A stretch of 25,712 bases of DNA from Clostridia bacterium (GCA_017530275.1 JAFXMP010000250.1:1-25712), one strand, 5' to 3'. Numbered from the stretch's first letter, positions 1-8,402 are shown. Notes: generated by a model not told the origin, from the sequence alone. Program-made: numbers and translations.

Positions 1-451
1 CATACCCCGTTCCATCCTCTGTTTTACGGAGGATCAGCGGGGCAAGCCATGATTGCTTCGGGGTGACGGTAATCACGCCGTCCTCCTTTTGGAGCTTGGC
101 CACCGTGTAAGATTCAAAGCCTATTTCAATATTGTCGCCCTTTTCCAGCGCTTCGATTTTTTCCGCGGAAAAAAGAACGGGTTCGCAGAACTTGAAGCTG
201 AAGGAATAAGAATCTTCGTCTCCCGCCCAGCCATAGCCGTTCATGCGCGCAGAAAAAATTTTGTCAGCCACCGTTTGAATGAACAGCGCCGAGGGCTCCG
301 GAGACACCGTTTTCCCGCTGCCGATTGAAACGGACGACAGCAAATCGAAAAAACCTCCTAAAATATCTCCCAGCGTGGTCTCCGCCAGCGCGCCGCCCAG
401 CGGGGACAGCGCAAGAGACAAAATCAACAGTATAGCAACCAGTTTTTTCAT
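1..451 (-). CDS. Partial secreted protein of unknown function (3' end outside window)
   Basis: The gene starts at the ATG on 449-451 and runs leftward off the window, so only the first 150 codons are present. A strong AAGGAGG ribosome site lies about eight bases upstream of the start. The product begins with a clear signal peptide (MKKLVAILLILSLALSPLGG, then ALAE as a plausible cleavage site), so it should be exported. The visible mature part is a soluble mixed alpha/beta chain with a Gly-Asp rich stretch (NGYGWAGDEDSYSFSFKF) and no motif I recognise. It is the last visible member of the minus-strand run of secreted-protein genes that extends back to 6805. Function unknown; that it is a real exported protein is well supported. 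Confidence 0.8.
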   Translation of the reverse strand, partial: MKKLVAILLILSLALSPLGGALAETTLGDILGGFFDLLSSVSIGSGKTVSPEPSALFIQTVADKIFSARMNGYGWAGDEDSYSFSFKFCEPVLFSAEKIEALEKGDNIEIGFESYTVAKLQKEDGVITVTPKQSWLAPLILRKTEDGTGY

Positions 452-515
452 GGCCGAGTTCTCCTCCTTCGGTCACAGGTTGTTATTCGTGCTGCCGCCG
501 TCAAAACGGTTTTAC

Positions 516-545
516 AGTGTATGACAGCCGCACATCTTCATTCAA
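516..545 (-). promoter_or_regulatory. Possible sigma-A promoter for the partial secreted gene
   Basis: Read on the minus strand, TTGAAT (540-545) and TACACT (516-521) are separated by 18 bases and lie about 65 bases upstream of the start codon at 451. Both hexamers are imperfect, so this is a candidate only. Confidence 0.25.
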
Positions 546-569
546 CGCGGTCTCTTTCCATGGCGTTTT

Positions 570-1928
570 TTATTCATTCGTCGGATACCATGCTTCAATC
601 TGAGCGGTCGGGATTTCAAAATGCTGGTAATCCTTCCGGTCTTCCCAGTCTCCGCCCCATTCAAAGCCGTGCGCTATGAAAAGCTGATAGCAAAGATCCT
701 CATGATCGATCTTGCAGGGGAAATCCGCTTCCCGATTCAGGTAGGGTTCTCCGGTGACCGGCTCCACGATGCGCACGCCGTCAACAACCTTCGTGTAGGG
801 GTTGTACAGCGTATTGATGTCCACCGCAAGGCCCAGGCCGTGCTTGGAAACCCGTGTGGTGTGGGAAATGAAGCGGAAATTGAAGGACGATGAATTGTTA
901 TCCTCCATGGATAGCTCGTCATCCGCGTCATATTCATCCACCAGGCGGATCTTTTCAATCGGGTACCCCGCCTCATACAGTTGCCGGAGAATATCCAGCA
1001 CATCCTGGGCGATGTGGTAATTGACGATCATCTCGCCCACCTGGATTTCTCCATTCAAATCAACATGCAGCACATGCAGATACCGCAGGTCTTCCCGGGG
1101 CAGCGTGCAGTCTTCCTTAAAGGATTTCCCTTGAATCCTTTCAAAGATCTCATCCGTGATTTCCGAAATCCAGAAGGCTGAATCCTCTTTCGGATAGACG
1201 CGGATGAAATCCAGACCGCCGATCAAATAATCATGGGTGGAATCATAGTCTGTCAGGCCAGCTCCGTCCTGGTATTTCTTCGTCCTGTGGATCGTAAGCA
1301 CTGATTCATCCGCGAACACATCACCCGTAACAGAATAATCTCCGCAGCTGAACAATTCATCTTCTTTTCCGTCGATGACTGCAAACTGCTGGAACGAGCC
1401 ATCATCGTAGTAGAACCATATTGTCGGGAGGTATTCTTCGCTTCCGTCTGCCCGAACCAGCTTTTGCTTGTCAACCTGCATAAAAGCAGCAGCAAGCTCC
1501 AGATCAGTTCTCGCATTATCCGGATACAGGCAATAATTCATTACCCGATCCAGATTCACATCATAAGTGAGATCAGCCGCCTCCATCCGATGACCGGCAG
1601 TGTGAATCTGTTCCGCGTGAACCGTGAGAATATGCGGAATTCTGTTCTGCCATCCCGGCTCCGTCCAGTCAAAATTGACCTGGAAGGTCCCTTTGGAATA
1701 TAACTCATACCGGTCCTCGTGATCCACATATTGGACGTAGGAATAATCCTGATAGAGGAAGATCACGGTGTCTGCCAGTTCTTTCGACTGATCATTGCCG
1801 GTGATGATTTGGGCCTCCGGCGAGGAATAGACAGCCAGAATTTCGGGCTGTACCTTTTCTTCAGCGATCGAACAGCTTGCGATGCAAAGCAGTGCAGCCG
1901 CCAGCAGAACGGGAATCATCTTTTTCAT
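570..1928 (-). CDS. Lipoprotein with C-terminal M15-family D-alanyl-D-alanine carboxypeptidase-like domain
   Basis: Predicted lipoprotein of 452 residues. The N-terminus has a lipobox (IASC, Cys19), so it should be anchored on the outer face of the membrane. The C-terminal part (about residues 285-445) is an M15 peptidase of the M15C type: it has the SMEDNNSSSFNFR substrate-loop region, the SKHGLGLAVDIN motif giving zinc ligands His363 and Asp370, and DYQHFE giving the third ligand His436 and the following Glu438. Such enzymes cut peptidoglycan stem peptides (D-Ala-D-Ala or L-Ala-D-Glu bonds). Residues about 25-280 form a separate beta-rich domain I cannot name. An in-frame TTG three bases upstream (1929-1931) sits closer to the AGGAGA ribosome site and is a possible alternative start. 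All catalytic residues are present, so the enzyme looks functional. Confidence 0.85.
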   Translation of the reverse strand: MKKMIPVLLAAALLCIASCSIAEEKVQPEILAVYSSPEAQIITGNDQSKELADTVIFLYQDYSYVQYVDHEDRYELYSKGTFQVNFDWTEPGWQNRIPHILTVHAEQIHTAGHRMEAADLTYDVNLDRVMNYCLYPDNARTDLELAAAFMQVDKQKLVRADGSEEYLPTIWFYYDDGSFQQFAVIDGKEDELFSCGDYSVTGDVFADESVLTIHRTKKYQDGAGLTDYDSTHDYLIGGLDFIRVYPKEDSAFWISEITDEIFERIQGKSFKEDCTLPREDLRYLHVLHVDLNGEIQVGEMIVNYHIAQDVLDILRQLYEAGYPIEKIRLVDEYDADDELSMEDNNSSSFNFRFISHTTRVSKHGLGLAVDINTLYNPYTKVVDGVRIVEPVTGEPYLNREADFPCKIDHEDLCYQLFIAHGFEWGGDWEDRKDYQHFEIPTAQIEAWYPTNE

Positions 1929-1974
1929 CAAAATGTATCTCCTCTCAACGATGTCCTAACGATTGACTAATGGA

Positions 1975-2015
1975 CAATATGCTTGCAGCGCGCAATCGTC
2001 GCTGCAAGCATATTG
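1975..2015 (-). terminator. Perfect 16-bp hairpin between two minus-strand genes
   Basis: Arms 1975-1990 and 2000-2015 are perfectly complementary over 16 bp with a 9-base loop. The hairpin lies nine bases after the TAA of the SH3 gene that ends at 2024 and before the M15 gene. On the minus strand it is followed by a U-poor sequence (GUCCAUUAG), so termination may be partial; an mRNA-stability or processing role is equally possible. Confidence 0.5.
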
Positions 2016-2023
2016 AGACGAGG

Positions 2024-3193
2024 TTATTTGGCTTCCACAAAATCCAGTTCACTGAGGAAATCGATGCACATCTGAATTTGATCGTCAGTCAGGGTCTGGT
2101 TCTTGGCGTTGGGATTGGGGCTCATGACGAATTCGATGGAATAGCCCTTATAGACGGACAGAATATCCACAAAGTCCGTATCGTCGCCCACTTCCCGGGC
2201 GATGAGCAGCTTGGTTCCGTAGGCCGTTTCTTTGTAGCTGATTTCCACGTCGTTCATTTCCGCGAAGGATTCTTCCAACCCCTTAAGCGCTTCCTCGGAC
2301 AGATCGTTCATGCGATCCACGTTGGCGAACAATTCGTCAAAGGCGATAGAAAGCTGCAGGATGGGCTTCTCCGTATCTTCGGAGGTGATGAACGCGACGA
2401 TCTTGGTGCCCAGGGTGTTGATGAGCTGCATGGAATATCCTTCGGGCAGCTGGCATTGCAGGGCGAATTCACCGTTTACATTCAGCTTGCCCATCTGCTC
2501 CTTGGCGGGGGCGGCGCTCTTCTCCTTCACAGCGCCCAGCACGGTCACGTAATTCTTGCTGATATAGCCGGTCTTGCCGGTTTCCAAGTCGATGGCCTGA
2601 TACCACTTATCCGTCTCGCCGATGGCTTTCAGTTCCCTTCCGTCGGGCAGGGAGGCAATGCGATCCGCCGCCACGCCGGGGCCTACGCGGAAATTCACCC
2701 AGCCGGAAGCGCGGCTGGCGCGCACGGAAAGCATCAAAGGGGTTTCCAGGGAACGGGCGCTCTTGAGCTGACGATTCAGTTCTTCCAGATTCGCTTTGCG
2801 TTCTTGTTCCTCGGCTACCTTATCGGCGTCACTGGGCTTGTTGTTTACAAGGTACCTCGTCATCACATAGCCGATACCGCCCGGGGCCTTTTTATTCCGG
2901 ATGCAGCTCCATTCGGGATTGATGACCACTGGGCTTTCCACGATCACTTCCGTGCCGTATTCCAGCTGATCCACCACATTGTCGCCGGTTTTGGGCTCGC
3001 TGCGCACATTCAGTTTTCCTTTGTTTTCGGTGTACACGTACATGGTCTTGGGCCACTCAGCCGGATTGAGCCCCATCATTTCCTCAATCGTCAGGGGGGC
3101 GCCTTCCGGTTCTTCTCCCTCCGCAAATGTCATGGGGAGTGCCGTCAGCAGCAGGACGATGGTTAACAGGGATGCAATGATTTGCTTTTTCAT
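2024..3193 (-). CDS. Secreted protein with two SH3b domains and a shared C-terminal beta domain
   Basis: The product has 389 residues and a signal peptide (MKKQIIASLLTIVLLLTALP, then MTFAEG). The first SH3b domain lies at about 50-118 (KLNVRSEPKTGDNVV) and a short charged coiled-coil-like linker at about 122-147. The second SH3b domain is at about 155-218, with the GWVNFRVGPG signature and ending near YISKNYV. The C-terminal 155 residues (LNVNGEFALQCQLPEGY to the end at FLSELDFVEAK) match the N-terminal domain of the product of 4847-6118. SH3b domains usually bind cell-wall peptides, so this is probably a wall-associated binding protein; no catalytic motif is visible. An AAAAGGAGG site precedes the ATG perfectly. 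The gene lies between the M15 peptidase and the frameshifted 3246-4795 gene, all on the same strand. Confidence 0.85.
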   Translation of the reverse strand: MKKQIIASLLTIVLLLTALPMTFAEGEEPEGAPLTIEEMMGLNPAEWPKTMYVYTENKGKLNVRSEPKTGDNVVDQLEYGTEVIVESPVVINPEWSCIRNKKAPGGIGYVMTRYLVNNKPSDADKVAEEQERKANLEELNRQLKSARSLETPLMLSVRASRASGWVNFRVGPGVAADRIASLPDGRELKAIGETDKWYQAIDLETGKTGYISKNYVTVLGAVKEKSAAPAKEQMGKLNVNGEFALQCQLPEGYSMQLINTLGTKIVAFITSEDTEKPILQLSIAFDELFANVDRMNDLSEEALKGLEESFAEMNDVEISYKETAYGTKLLIAREVGDDTDFVDILSVYKGYSIEFVMSPNPNAKNQTLTDDQIQMCIDFLSELDFVEAK

Positions 3194-3245
3194 GGGATTG
3201 TTCCTCCTTTTCTAATCAAAAATCAGGTTGCTTGAATCTGCTCTG

Positions 3246-4795
3246 TCATTCTTCGCTTTGCTCGCTCATGATGAAAATGATTTCAGCGAACAGCTTGATC
3301 TTTTCAGCCTGCTCCGGCATTGCTTCTGTAAGCGCCTGAATTTCTTCTTCGGGGTTTTCGCTCGACAAAGCGTTGGTAATCATCTCCATGAACGCGGTAT
3401 ACTCGGCCCATGGATCGTTTCCCTCATCATAGGCGCCGTCCGCGTGATACCGAAGCTCCGCGGCATAGCGGGATACCCCGGAGAAACTGGCGCTCTTGAC
3501 CGTGAGATCGCCGATAAAGCCGTTGTCATCGTGTTCCATGTATTCGGTATTGGTCTCGTTCAGGAGCAGAGCGTATTCGTACAGGCCGCGGCTTTCGGTA
3601 TAGATGGCCACGTCGTCTTTTCCCATTTCGGAAGAGCTGGATTCATCTCCCGTTTCTTCCACTTCCAGCAGGGTTTTGCCCGCCAGGGCGTCCAATTCCT
3701 CCTGGGTTTTGGGCTGTTCGGTGATTTCCTCCTCATAAGCAATGGGCAGTGTTTCGATATATGCGTGAAACGCCTCAAACGCGGCTTCCAGCGTATCGGC
3801 ATCCACGTATTCCTGGGGTGGCGTCGATCGGTCTGCGGGCTTCGTCATCCACGTTGGCTGCCACGAGGAAATATGCGCCGTCCAACTCAACTACCGCCAC
3901 ATAGTGTTCATCCATCGCCGCCAGCGATACCAGTAAAGCCCTCCGCATTCATCGCTGCGTCGATGGTAGCGAAGGAAAGCGCGGCCGGTTCTTCAGGAAT
4001 CCTCTCAAACCGCATCCCTTCGCCAGCGTTTTCCTTTTCATCCCGCCAGATCAGATAACCTTCTTCATCCAGCAGGAAGGTGGCCGCGCCGTCATCGTAT
4101 GCCTCTGTGGCGGAAGCAAGCTCTCCGTCGTCGCCATACACATATTCCGTGCGGGTGCCGAAAGGCATGGATACCACCGTGCTGTCTTCTTCGTGGTAAT
4201 AGCAGCTGTATTCCCATTCCGAATGCTCCCAGGCGCTGCTGCCCCAGGTAATCAGCACCTTGAAGCCTTCTTCTTCCCAATACATGGCGATGGTCGCCCG
4301 ATCGCACTGCCAAACGCCCTCAAAAGCCACAGCCCCGGCAGGTTCAGCATCGGCTTCCGCACGCTCGAATCGCACTTCCTTGTCCGGCTGGCTGTCGTCC
4401 ACCCAGGACAGGATCAGGTTCTTGTCATCCCCGGCGAAGGTAAATGTGCCGATGGTTCCGGCAACCTTCGCTTCGCCCAATTCGGGATTCTCCTCTGCGG
4501 TGATCGGCACAATCCAGAATTTGCCCTTGTTGTAGGTGAAGCAGCGCTGATCTTCGTCGTATTGAATCGTGGTCTTGAAGACATACGCACCGTGGGTCAG
4601 CGGGGAAACGATCTCAACGTCCAAGCCCTCTTCAGTGTTCTCTTCAATGGTCATTTGGGCGAACTGAGTCTCGCACTCCACCCACTCACCCAGGAAATCA
4701 GCGGCAGCGATCCCTGATTCTTCCTCCGCCAGTACAGTCCCACTCAGGCACAGCGCTGCAGCCAGGATAAAGGCAACGATTTTTTTGATGCTCAT
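3246..4795 (-). pseudogene. Secreted lipocalin-like protein gene broken by two +1 frameshifts
   Basis: The first 295 codons read openly from ATG 4795 (ribosome site AAAAGGAGA) to a TGA at 3908-3910. They give a signal peptide and two related beta domains (about 33-148 and 158-272), the second containing WEYSCYY and LIWRDEKENAGE. Coding potential continues in the next frame (AAMDEHYVAVVELDGAYFLV) and then, about 100 bases on, in the third frame (QEYVDADTLEAAFEAFHAYI) to the TGA at 3246. Removing one base within 3917-3922 (GCCGCC) and one within 3815-3818 (GGGG) restores a single frame of 516 codons. The span minus two bases divides exactly by three. The gene is therefore one 515-residue exported protein interrupted either by real mutation or by sequencing error. 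Function unknown; the second beta domain recurs in the product of 4847-6118. Confidence 0.75.
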
Positions 4796-4846
4796 GGGTT
4801 CTGTCTCCTTTTATATGACTGGATGGTTATTGTTACATCTCAATAC

Positions 4847-6118
4847 TCATTGATGGCCCATGATGTCATACTCCAGCTCGATGCCGTTGGCCGTTTCGTA
4901 GAGCAGGTTCCCGTTTTCCAGTTTGGAGAAGAAAGCGTCGTAAGTCTCGCCGTCTTCGCTGGAATCATATTCTCCCGAGGCGTTCCTGGTGAACAGCGTG
5001 CAGGTGCCTTCCGCAGTCAGCTTGCCGGTCGCCGGAGCATAGTCGCCGTTCATCAGGAAGATCGTATAATGATCCCCGTCAGTTTTTCCGCGGGTGATGT
5101 ATACGGTGTAGAACATCTCGTCCTCGGTCAGGCCGTTCCACAGGAACTCGGCCTCCACTTCTTCCGCTTCATTCCGCCACACACCGTCGAACCGGCCAAT
5201 GTTTACGAATTCCAGATCCGCGCCGGCGTTTTCATGGCCGTCTTTCCAGATCAGGCAGCCGTGGGCGTCGATGCTGAACATGGTTTCCTTTCCTTCTTCG
5301 TCAATTCCTTCGTATGCATTGCCCGCATACACTGTGTCGCCGGTATCCGGGCTGATAGTGAAATCGTCCCGGCTTGAGGAAACGGAAACCAGGGAATCCG
5401 TGTCCTCCGCGTAATAGCAGGCGTATTCCCAAAGAGAGCCTGTGCCATCTTCATTTTGAATGGCCAGAGAGACCTTGTAGCCTTCTTCTTCATAGTAGAT
5501 TTCAACCAGGCCGCCGGCAATGGCCCAATCGCTCTCGAACTTCTTGCCGCCTTCGGGCTGGGGAACGGCGTCGTCCTCGGAAGCCACGAAATCCAATTCG
5601 CTCAGGAAATCGATGACCATCTGAATCTGCGCGTCGGTCAGGCCGTTTTCATCCTGCGCGACGACTACGATTTCGATTTCATAGCCTAAATAGACGGAGT
5701 AGAAGTCCACATAGTCCACCGAGCCGTCCGCTTCCTGAATCATCATCAGCTTGGTGCCGTAGGAGGTTTCCGTATAGGAGATTTTTACGTTGTCTTCTGC
5801 TTTGAAGGATTCTTCGATCAGGGCCAGAGTTTCCGCGTCCAGATCGTTCATCCGGAATACGTCGGAATACAGCTCGTTGTAAGCGATAGACAGCGTCAGC
5901 AGGGGGCGGTTTTCATCCGCCTTGAACAGGGCGACATAAGCCGCGTCGGTGGATTCGATTTCCTCAATTTCGTAGCCTTCCGGCAGGGCGCATTGCAGCC
6001 CAAACGCGCCGTTCATATCCACAGTGGCCAAATAAGTCTTTTCAGCGGTTTCCGCCACAGCGGCGGCGCAGCCCAGCAGCAGGGCCAAGCACAGAAAGAT
6101 CGCAAGCGTTTTTTTCAT
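4847..6118 (-). CDS. Secreted three-domain protein with lipocalin-like beta domains
   Basis: The product has 423 residues. A signal peptide covers about 1-22 (MKKTLAIFLCLALLLGCAAA). It contains LLGCA, so it could instead be lipid-modified at Cys17. Residues about 27-182 are a domain homologous to the C-terminus of the 2024-3193 product: both carry LPEGY, a RMNDL motif, YGTKL and a closing FLSELDFV. Residues about 190-310 form a beta domain with WEYACYY and LIWKDGHENAGA, matching the second domain of the 3246-4795 product. A further related barrel fills 312-423. No catalytic motif is seen. The start has a good AAGGAG site. The protein is a mosaic of modules found in its neighbours, which suggests local duplication and domain exchange among secreted proteins of one functional group. 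Exact role unknown. Confidence 0.8.
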   Translation of the reverse strand: MKKTLAIFLCLALLLGCAAAVAETAEKTYLATVDMNGAFGLQCALPEGYEIEEIESTDAAYVALFKADENRPLLTLSIAYNELYSDVFRMNDLDAETLALIEESFKAEDNVKISYTETSYGTKLMMIQEADGSVDYVDFYSVYLGYEIEIVVVAQDENGLTDAQIQMVIDFLSELDFVASEDDAVPQPEGGKKFESDWAIAGGLVEIYYEEEGYKVSLAIQNEDGTGSLWEYACYYAEDTDSLVSVSSSRDDFTISPDTGDTVYAGNAYEGIDEEGKETMFSIDAHGCLIWKDGHENAGADLEFVNIGRFDGVWRNEAEEVEAEFLWNGLTEDEMFYTVYITRGKTDGDHYTIFLMNGDYAPATGKLTAEGTCTLFTRNASGEYDSSEDGETYDAFFSKLENGNLLYETANGIELEYDIMGHQ

Positions 6119-6160
6119 GATTGGATGTCTCCTTTTCCATTCTTCATCTGAGCAGCAGGC

Positions 6161-6805
6161 TCACTTCTTCGTCACGTACTGACGGCTGATGAAGCCGATC
6201 ATGCCTGTTTCAGGGTCCTGCACCTGATACCAGTTTTTCAGTTCTGCCAGCACGGTCAATTCCTTGCCCTGCTTGCAGGTGGCGATGCGTTCCGTCTCGG
6301 TGCTGGGGGCCCAGCGCAGGTTCACCCAGCCGGATGCGCGGGAGGGACGGGCCACCACGGTGTAGGGGGCCACTTTTTTACCCGTGGCAAATTCGGCGTT
6401 CATGAGGGAGAATGCTTTCGCGTAATCCGCAGTACCCGAGGCGCTGCCGGAAGCGGAATTGGAAGCGGTGGCGGCGGTGGGCTGAACGGGCTGGGAGGAG
6501 GGCTTATGATTCACCAGGAACCGTCTCTGCACATAGGCTGCGCCAAATTCGCCGTTGGCTTTTTGCTCCCACAGGATTTGCGCCCATCCATTGGCGTACA
6601 TCTGGATAACCGTCACTTCCGCGCCGTATTTCAGGGAACCAATGATGTTGTCCCCCGTGTTCGGAGCGCTGCGAACGTTCAGGCTCTTTCCGTTATCCGT
6701 ATAGACCCACTGGGTGCCATAGTAGGAGTCGGCGGCAGCCAGAGAGGGAATGAGCATTGCCGTCAGCACGGCAATGAGCGCCAGGGAAATCAACCTTTTC
6801 ATCAT
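6161..6805 (-). CDS. Secreted protein with two SH3b domains
   Basis: The product has 214 residues with a signal peptide (MMKRLISLALIAVLTAMLIP). A first SH3b domain (LNVRSAPNTGDNIIGSL) lies near 32-100, followed by a Ser/Ala/Thr-rich linker (residues about 103-125). A second SH3b domain (SGWVNLRWAPSTETERIA) extends to the C-terminus at YVTKK. A longer frame opens at 6835, but AGGAGGT lies seven bases before the ATG at 6803-6805, so I chose that start. The protein is nearly all binding domain and has no enzyme motif; by family knowledge SH3b pairs bind peptidoglycan cross-bridges or stem peptides. It is the first gene of the minus-strand run of exported-protein genes. No convincing promoter is visible just upstream, where the DNA is degraded coding sequence. 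Confidence 0.85.
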   Translation of the reverse strand: MMKRLISLALIAVLTAMLIPSLAAADSYYGTQWVYTDNGKSLNVRSAPNTGDNIIGSLKYGAEVTVIQMYANGWAQILWEQKANGEFGAAYVQRRFLVNHKPSSQPVQPTAATASNSASGSASGTADYAKAFSLMNAEFATGKKVAPYTVVARPSRASGWVNLRWAPSTETERIATCKQGKELTVLAELKNWYQVQDPETGMIGFISRQYVTKK

Positions 6806-6939
6806 CGTTCTTACCTCCTGTTTTTTCAAAGCCATAAGGCCATGAATTCAATGATTCTTGATGCGGCGGCGAAGCATCCTGCATTTCTCTGCGCACATAC
6901 CGCGCCTCCTGGCCGTCGGTAAAGCCCTGCGCTTCGCTG

Positions 6940-7143
6940 ATTCCAGGCAGTTGCTTGCATTGCTTCAAGGTATATTTGGCGGCCGATGTGGGTTTACTTT
7001 TCATCCGTTGCCTGATTCGGATCAAAACCCGCGCCGTTATCCTGTATCGTGATCCGGCGGACGTTTCCTTCCCGGATATAGGGATCAATTCCCACGGTGA
7101 ATCCCAGGCCCAGCAGCAAAAGCAATAAAGGTGAAAGCACCAT
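6940..7143 (-). pseudogene. Remnant of a sensor histidine kinase ATPase domain
   Basis: A 49-codon open stretch (7143 to a TAA at 6994-6996) contains GIDPYIREGNV followed by ITIQDNGAGFDPN. This matches the end of the N-box region and the G1 box (DNGxGF) of a HATPase_c domain of the kind found in histidine kinases that partner LytTR- or AraC-type regulators. Just past the stop, a shifted frame shows HIG and LEAMQ, reminiscent of the next kinase box. There is no ATG-led full gene and the frame is broken, so only a decayed 3' fragment remains. The assignment rests on the DNGAGFDPN motif; the remainder is inference. Confidence 0.5.
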
Positions 7144-7188
7144 CAGTGTGCTAAAGTCAAGAATCAGATGCGTGCTTCCTCCCTTCTG

Positions 7189-7398
7189 TCAAAGTGAAAG
7201 TGCTCTTTCCAGTATTCGCATCAAAGGAATAGAGTCAGTTCGCAGTATATTGAGCGAATATACCTCGTGTTTTGTAATACCGGATTCAAATTCCGGATTT
7301 GTTCTCTGCTGGAATCCATTTTCCACCAGGCGCTTCGTTAGGTTGCTCCCGTCATCCATATCGGGAATGGCAAAATGATTGATATAAAGATGAGCCGG
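7189..7398 (-). pseudogene. Unidentified coding remnant, about 65 codons
   Basis: The frame reads HLYINHFAIPDMDDGSNL and continues to RTDSIPLMRILERALSL before a TGA at 7189-7191. The composition is protein-like, and the stretch has no start codon with a ribosome site. It follows directly on the radical SAM remnant in a different frame, so it seems to be the 3' part of another gene joined by deletion. I do not recognise the family. Confidence 0.35.
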
Positions 7399-7653
7399 CG
7401 GCCCTGCCGTTCCAGGCTGTCCAGCAGGGAATCAACTGCTCCAAGTTCGGCTCTACGGCCCGGGGATGGCAGTCGGCTGTGTGAAAGCAGTGCTTGCAGT
7501 TCAGATTGCAGCTTCCGGCGACGGACAGGTGCATATAGTCCACCTAAAAATTCGGAAAAAGGCGGCGCGTCCTGCCCGTGGAGCGTTGTGCCAAATAGAA
7601 GGGCCCCCCTTCCATCCCAGCAGCCGGTAATCCGGCCCAAACAAATACTTCAT
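7381..7653 (-). pseudogene. 5' remnant of a radical SAM protein gene
   Basis: The remnant begins at ATG 7651-7653 with a GAGGAA ribosome site seven bases upstream and reads MKYLFGPDYRLLGWKG. It then shifts frame at a G6 run to give PFYLAQRSTGRTRRLFPNF, meets a TAG at 7544-7546, and continues in the same frame as VDYMHLSVAGSCNLNCKHCF. The last four-cysteine-ligand signature, CxxxCxxC, is the iron-sulfur motif of radical SAM enzymes. After about 20 more residues the frame changes again (DSLLDSLERQGRRLIF) and homology ends. The catalytic barrel is missing, so the gene cannot be functional. It was probably a peptide-modifying (SPASM-type) radical SAM protein, judging from the SPASM fragment just upstream; that link is inference. 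Confidence 0.65.
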
Positions 7654-7716
7654 ATATCGTTTCCTCGCGGTTTGCCAAATGAGTCAGCAGGTATTAGCAG
7701 TATAATTCTTTCAGAT

Positions 7717-7935
7717 TCACGGTTTTTCCTTCTTTTCTTTCGCTTTCCGTTTGTTTTCCTTCTGAAGCCGGTCATACAGCGCCAGAACGGTTTTATCCGG
7801 CGCGTTCCTGAACCCAAAACAATTCTTCTGATAATAGAGCCGCCGGGTGGGGCAGCCGCCTGCGCACCGGGGCAGCGGCACGCAGTCCCGACATTCGGGG
7901 GCGTTCGTGGGCAGGGCGGTGTCAGGTATTTCGTC
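7717..7935 (-). pseudogene. C-terminal SPASM-domain remnant of a radical SAM protein
   Basis: The frame contains the motif CRDCVPLPRCAGGCPTRR, followed by another cysteine (YYQKNC), which is the auxiliary iron-sulfur pattern (CxxC, CxGGC, C) that ends SPASM-type radical SAM maturases. The tail is a Lys/Glu-rich helix (LQKENKRKAKEKKEKP). No start site or radical SAM core is present upstream: a remnant of an ABC permease lies there instead. On the minus strand this C-terminus comes before the radical SAM N-terminus at 7381-7653, so the two cannot be one collinear gene unless rearranged; two neighbouring paralogues, each partly deleted, fit better. Confidence 0.6.
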
Positions 7936-7982
7936 AGTTGATCGGGCCTGTCCGCCTTGGCGATGGGGTTTTTCCGCGTGCG

Positions 7983-8125
7983 CTAAAGGCACAGCAGCGC
8001 ACCCAGGACTATGCCCAGCAGCAGGGCGTACAGGGAAATCTGTGCCGTCATCCCAGGCCGACTAAAATCGTTTTCCACGAATCGCCCTTGATGAGGATTT
8101 TATACAGCTTGTCTGATAATGACAT
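7983..8125 (-). pseudogene. 5' remnant of a polar amino-acid ABC transporter permease
   Basis: ATG 8123-8125, with a GAGAGG site about 12 bases upstream, opens MSLSDKLYKILIKGDSW and then KTILVGLG before a TGA. The adjacent frame continues as MTAQISLYALLLGIVLGALL to a TAG at 7983-7985. Joined, this closely resembles the N-terminus of HisM/GlnP-type permeases, where GLxxTLxISL precedes the first membrane helix. The rest of the permease is gone. It is the first remnant downstream of the consensus promoter at 8215-8244. Confidence 0.55.
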
Positions 8126-8214
8126 TTCCAATCACACACCTCTCGATTCTTGCCGTGGTTCGTATCCTGCTGTACGGATGGGCTTCCGGCAGATAGGCTT
8201 TATTCATGAAATTC

Positions 8215-8244
8215 ATTATACACAGCAAACAGAATCGCTGTCAA
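8215..8244 (-). promoter_or_regulatory. Full-consensus sigma-A promoter facing the decayed operon
   Basis: On the minus strand TTGACA (8239-8244) and TATAAT (8215-8220) are both exact matches, with an 18-base spacer. Transcription would start near 8208 and run into the ABC permease remnant. The stretch 8126-8446 contains no gene that I can support: it holds this promoter and the divergent one at 8374-8402. Confidence 0.7.
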
Positions 8245-8373
8245 CACCGCGTTCCAGATAAATATGCGGAAGATCGAACGCTTCGTCTGCCATCGGAATA
8301 TAACGCTGTTTCTCAGACAATCCTATTTTATCACACAGTGCCCAGCAAATAAATCTGCTCATTATTTTTGGGG

Positions 8374-8402
8374 TTGCATGTCTGGTATAACCATGGTAAA
8401 AT
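8374..8402 (+). promoter_or_regulatory. Sigma-A promoter for the HAD phosphatase gene
   Basis: TTGCAT (8374-8379) and TAAAAT (8397-8402) are separated by 17 bases, and the start codon at 8447 follows about 38 bases after the expected transcription start. It is divergent from the promoter at 8215-8244. Confidence 0.6.

Noticed and set aside
1970..3166. Long plus-strand open frame of 398 codons
   Set aside because: It is antisense to the SH3b gene at 2024-3193, which has a signal peptide, ribosome site and named domains; the plus frame has none.
6693..7088. Minus-strand frame of 131 codons upstream of the SH3b gene
   Set aside because: It runs across the SH3b gene start in another frame and shows no domain; part of it overlaps the kinase remnant.
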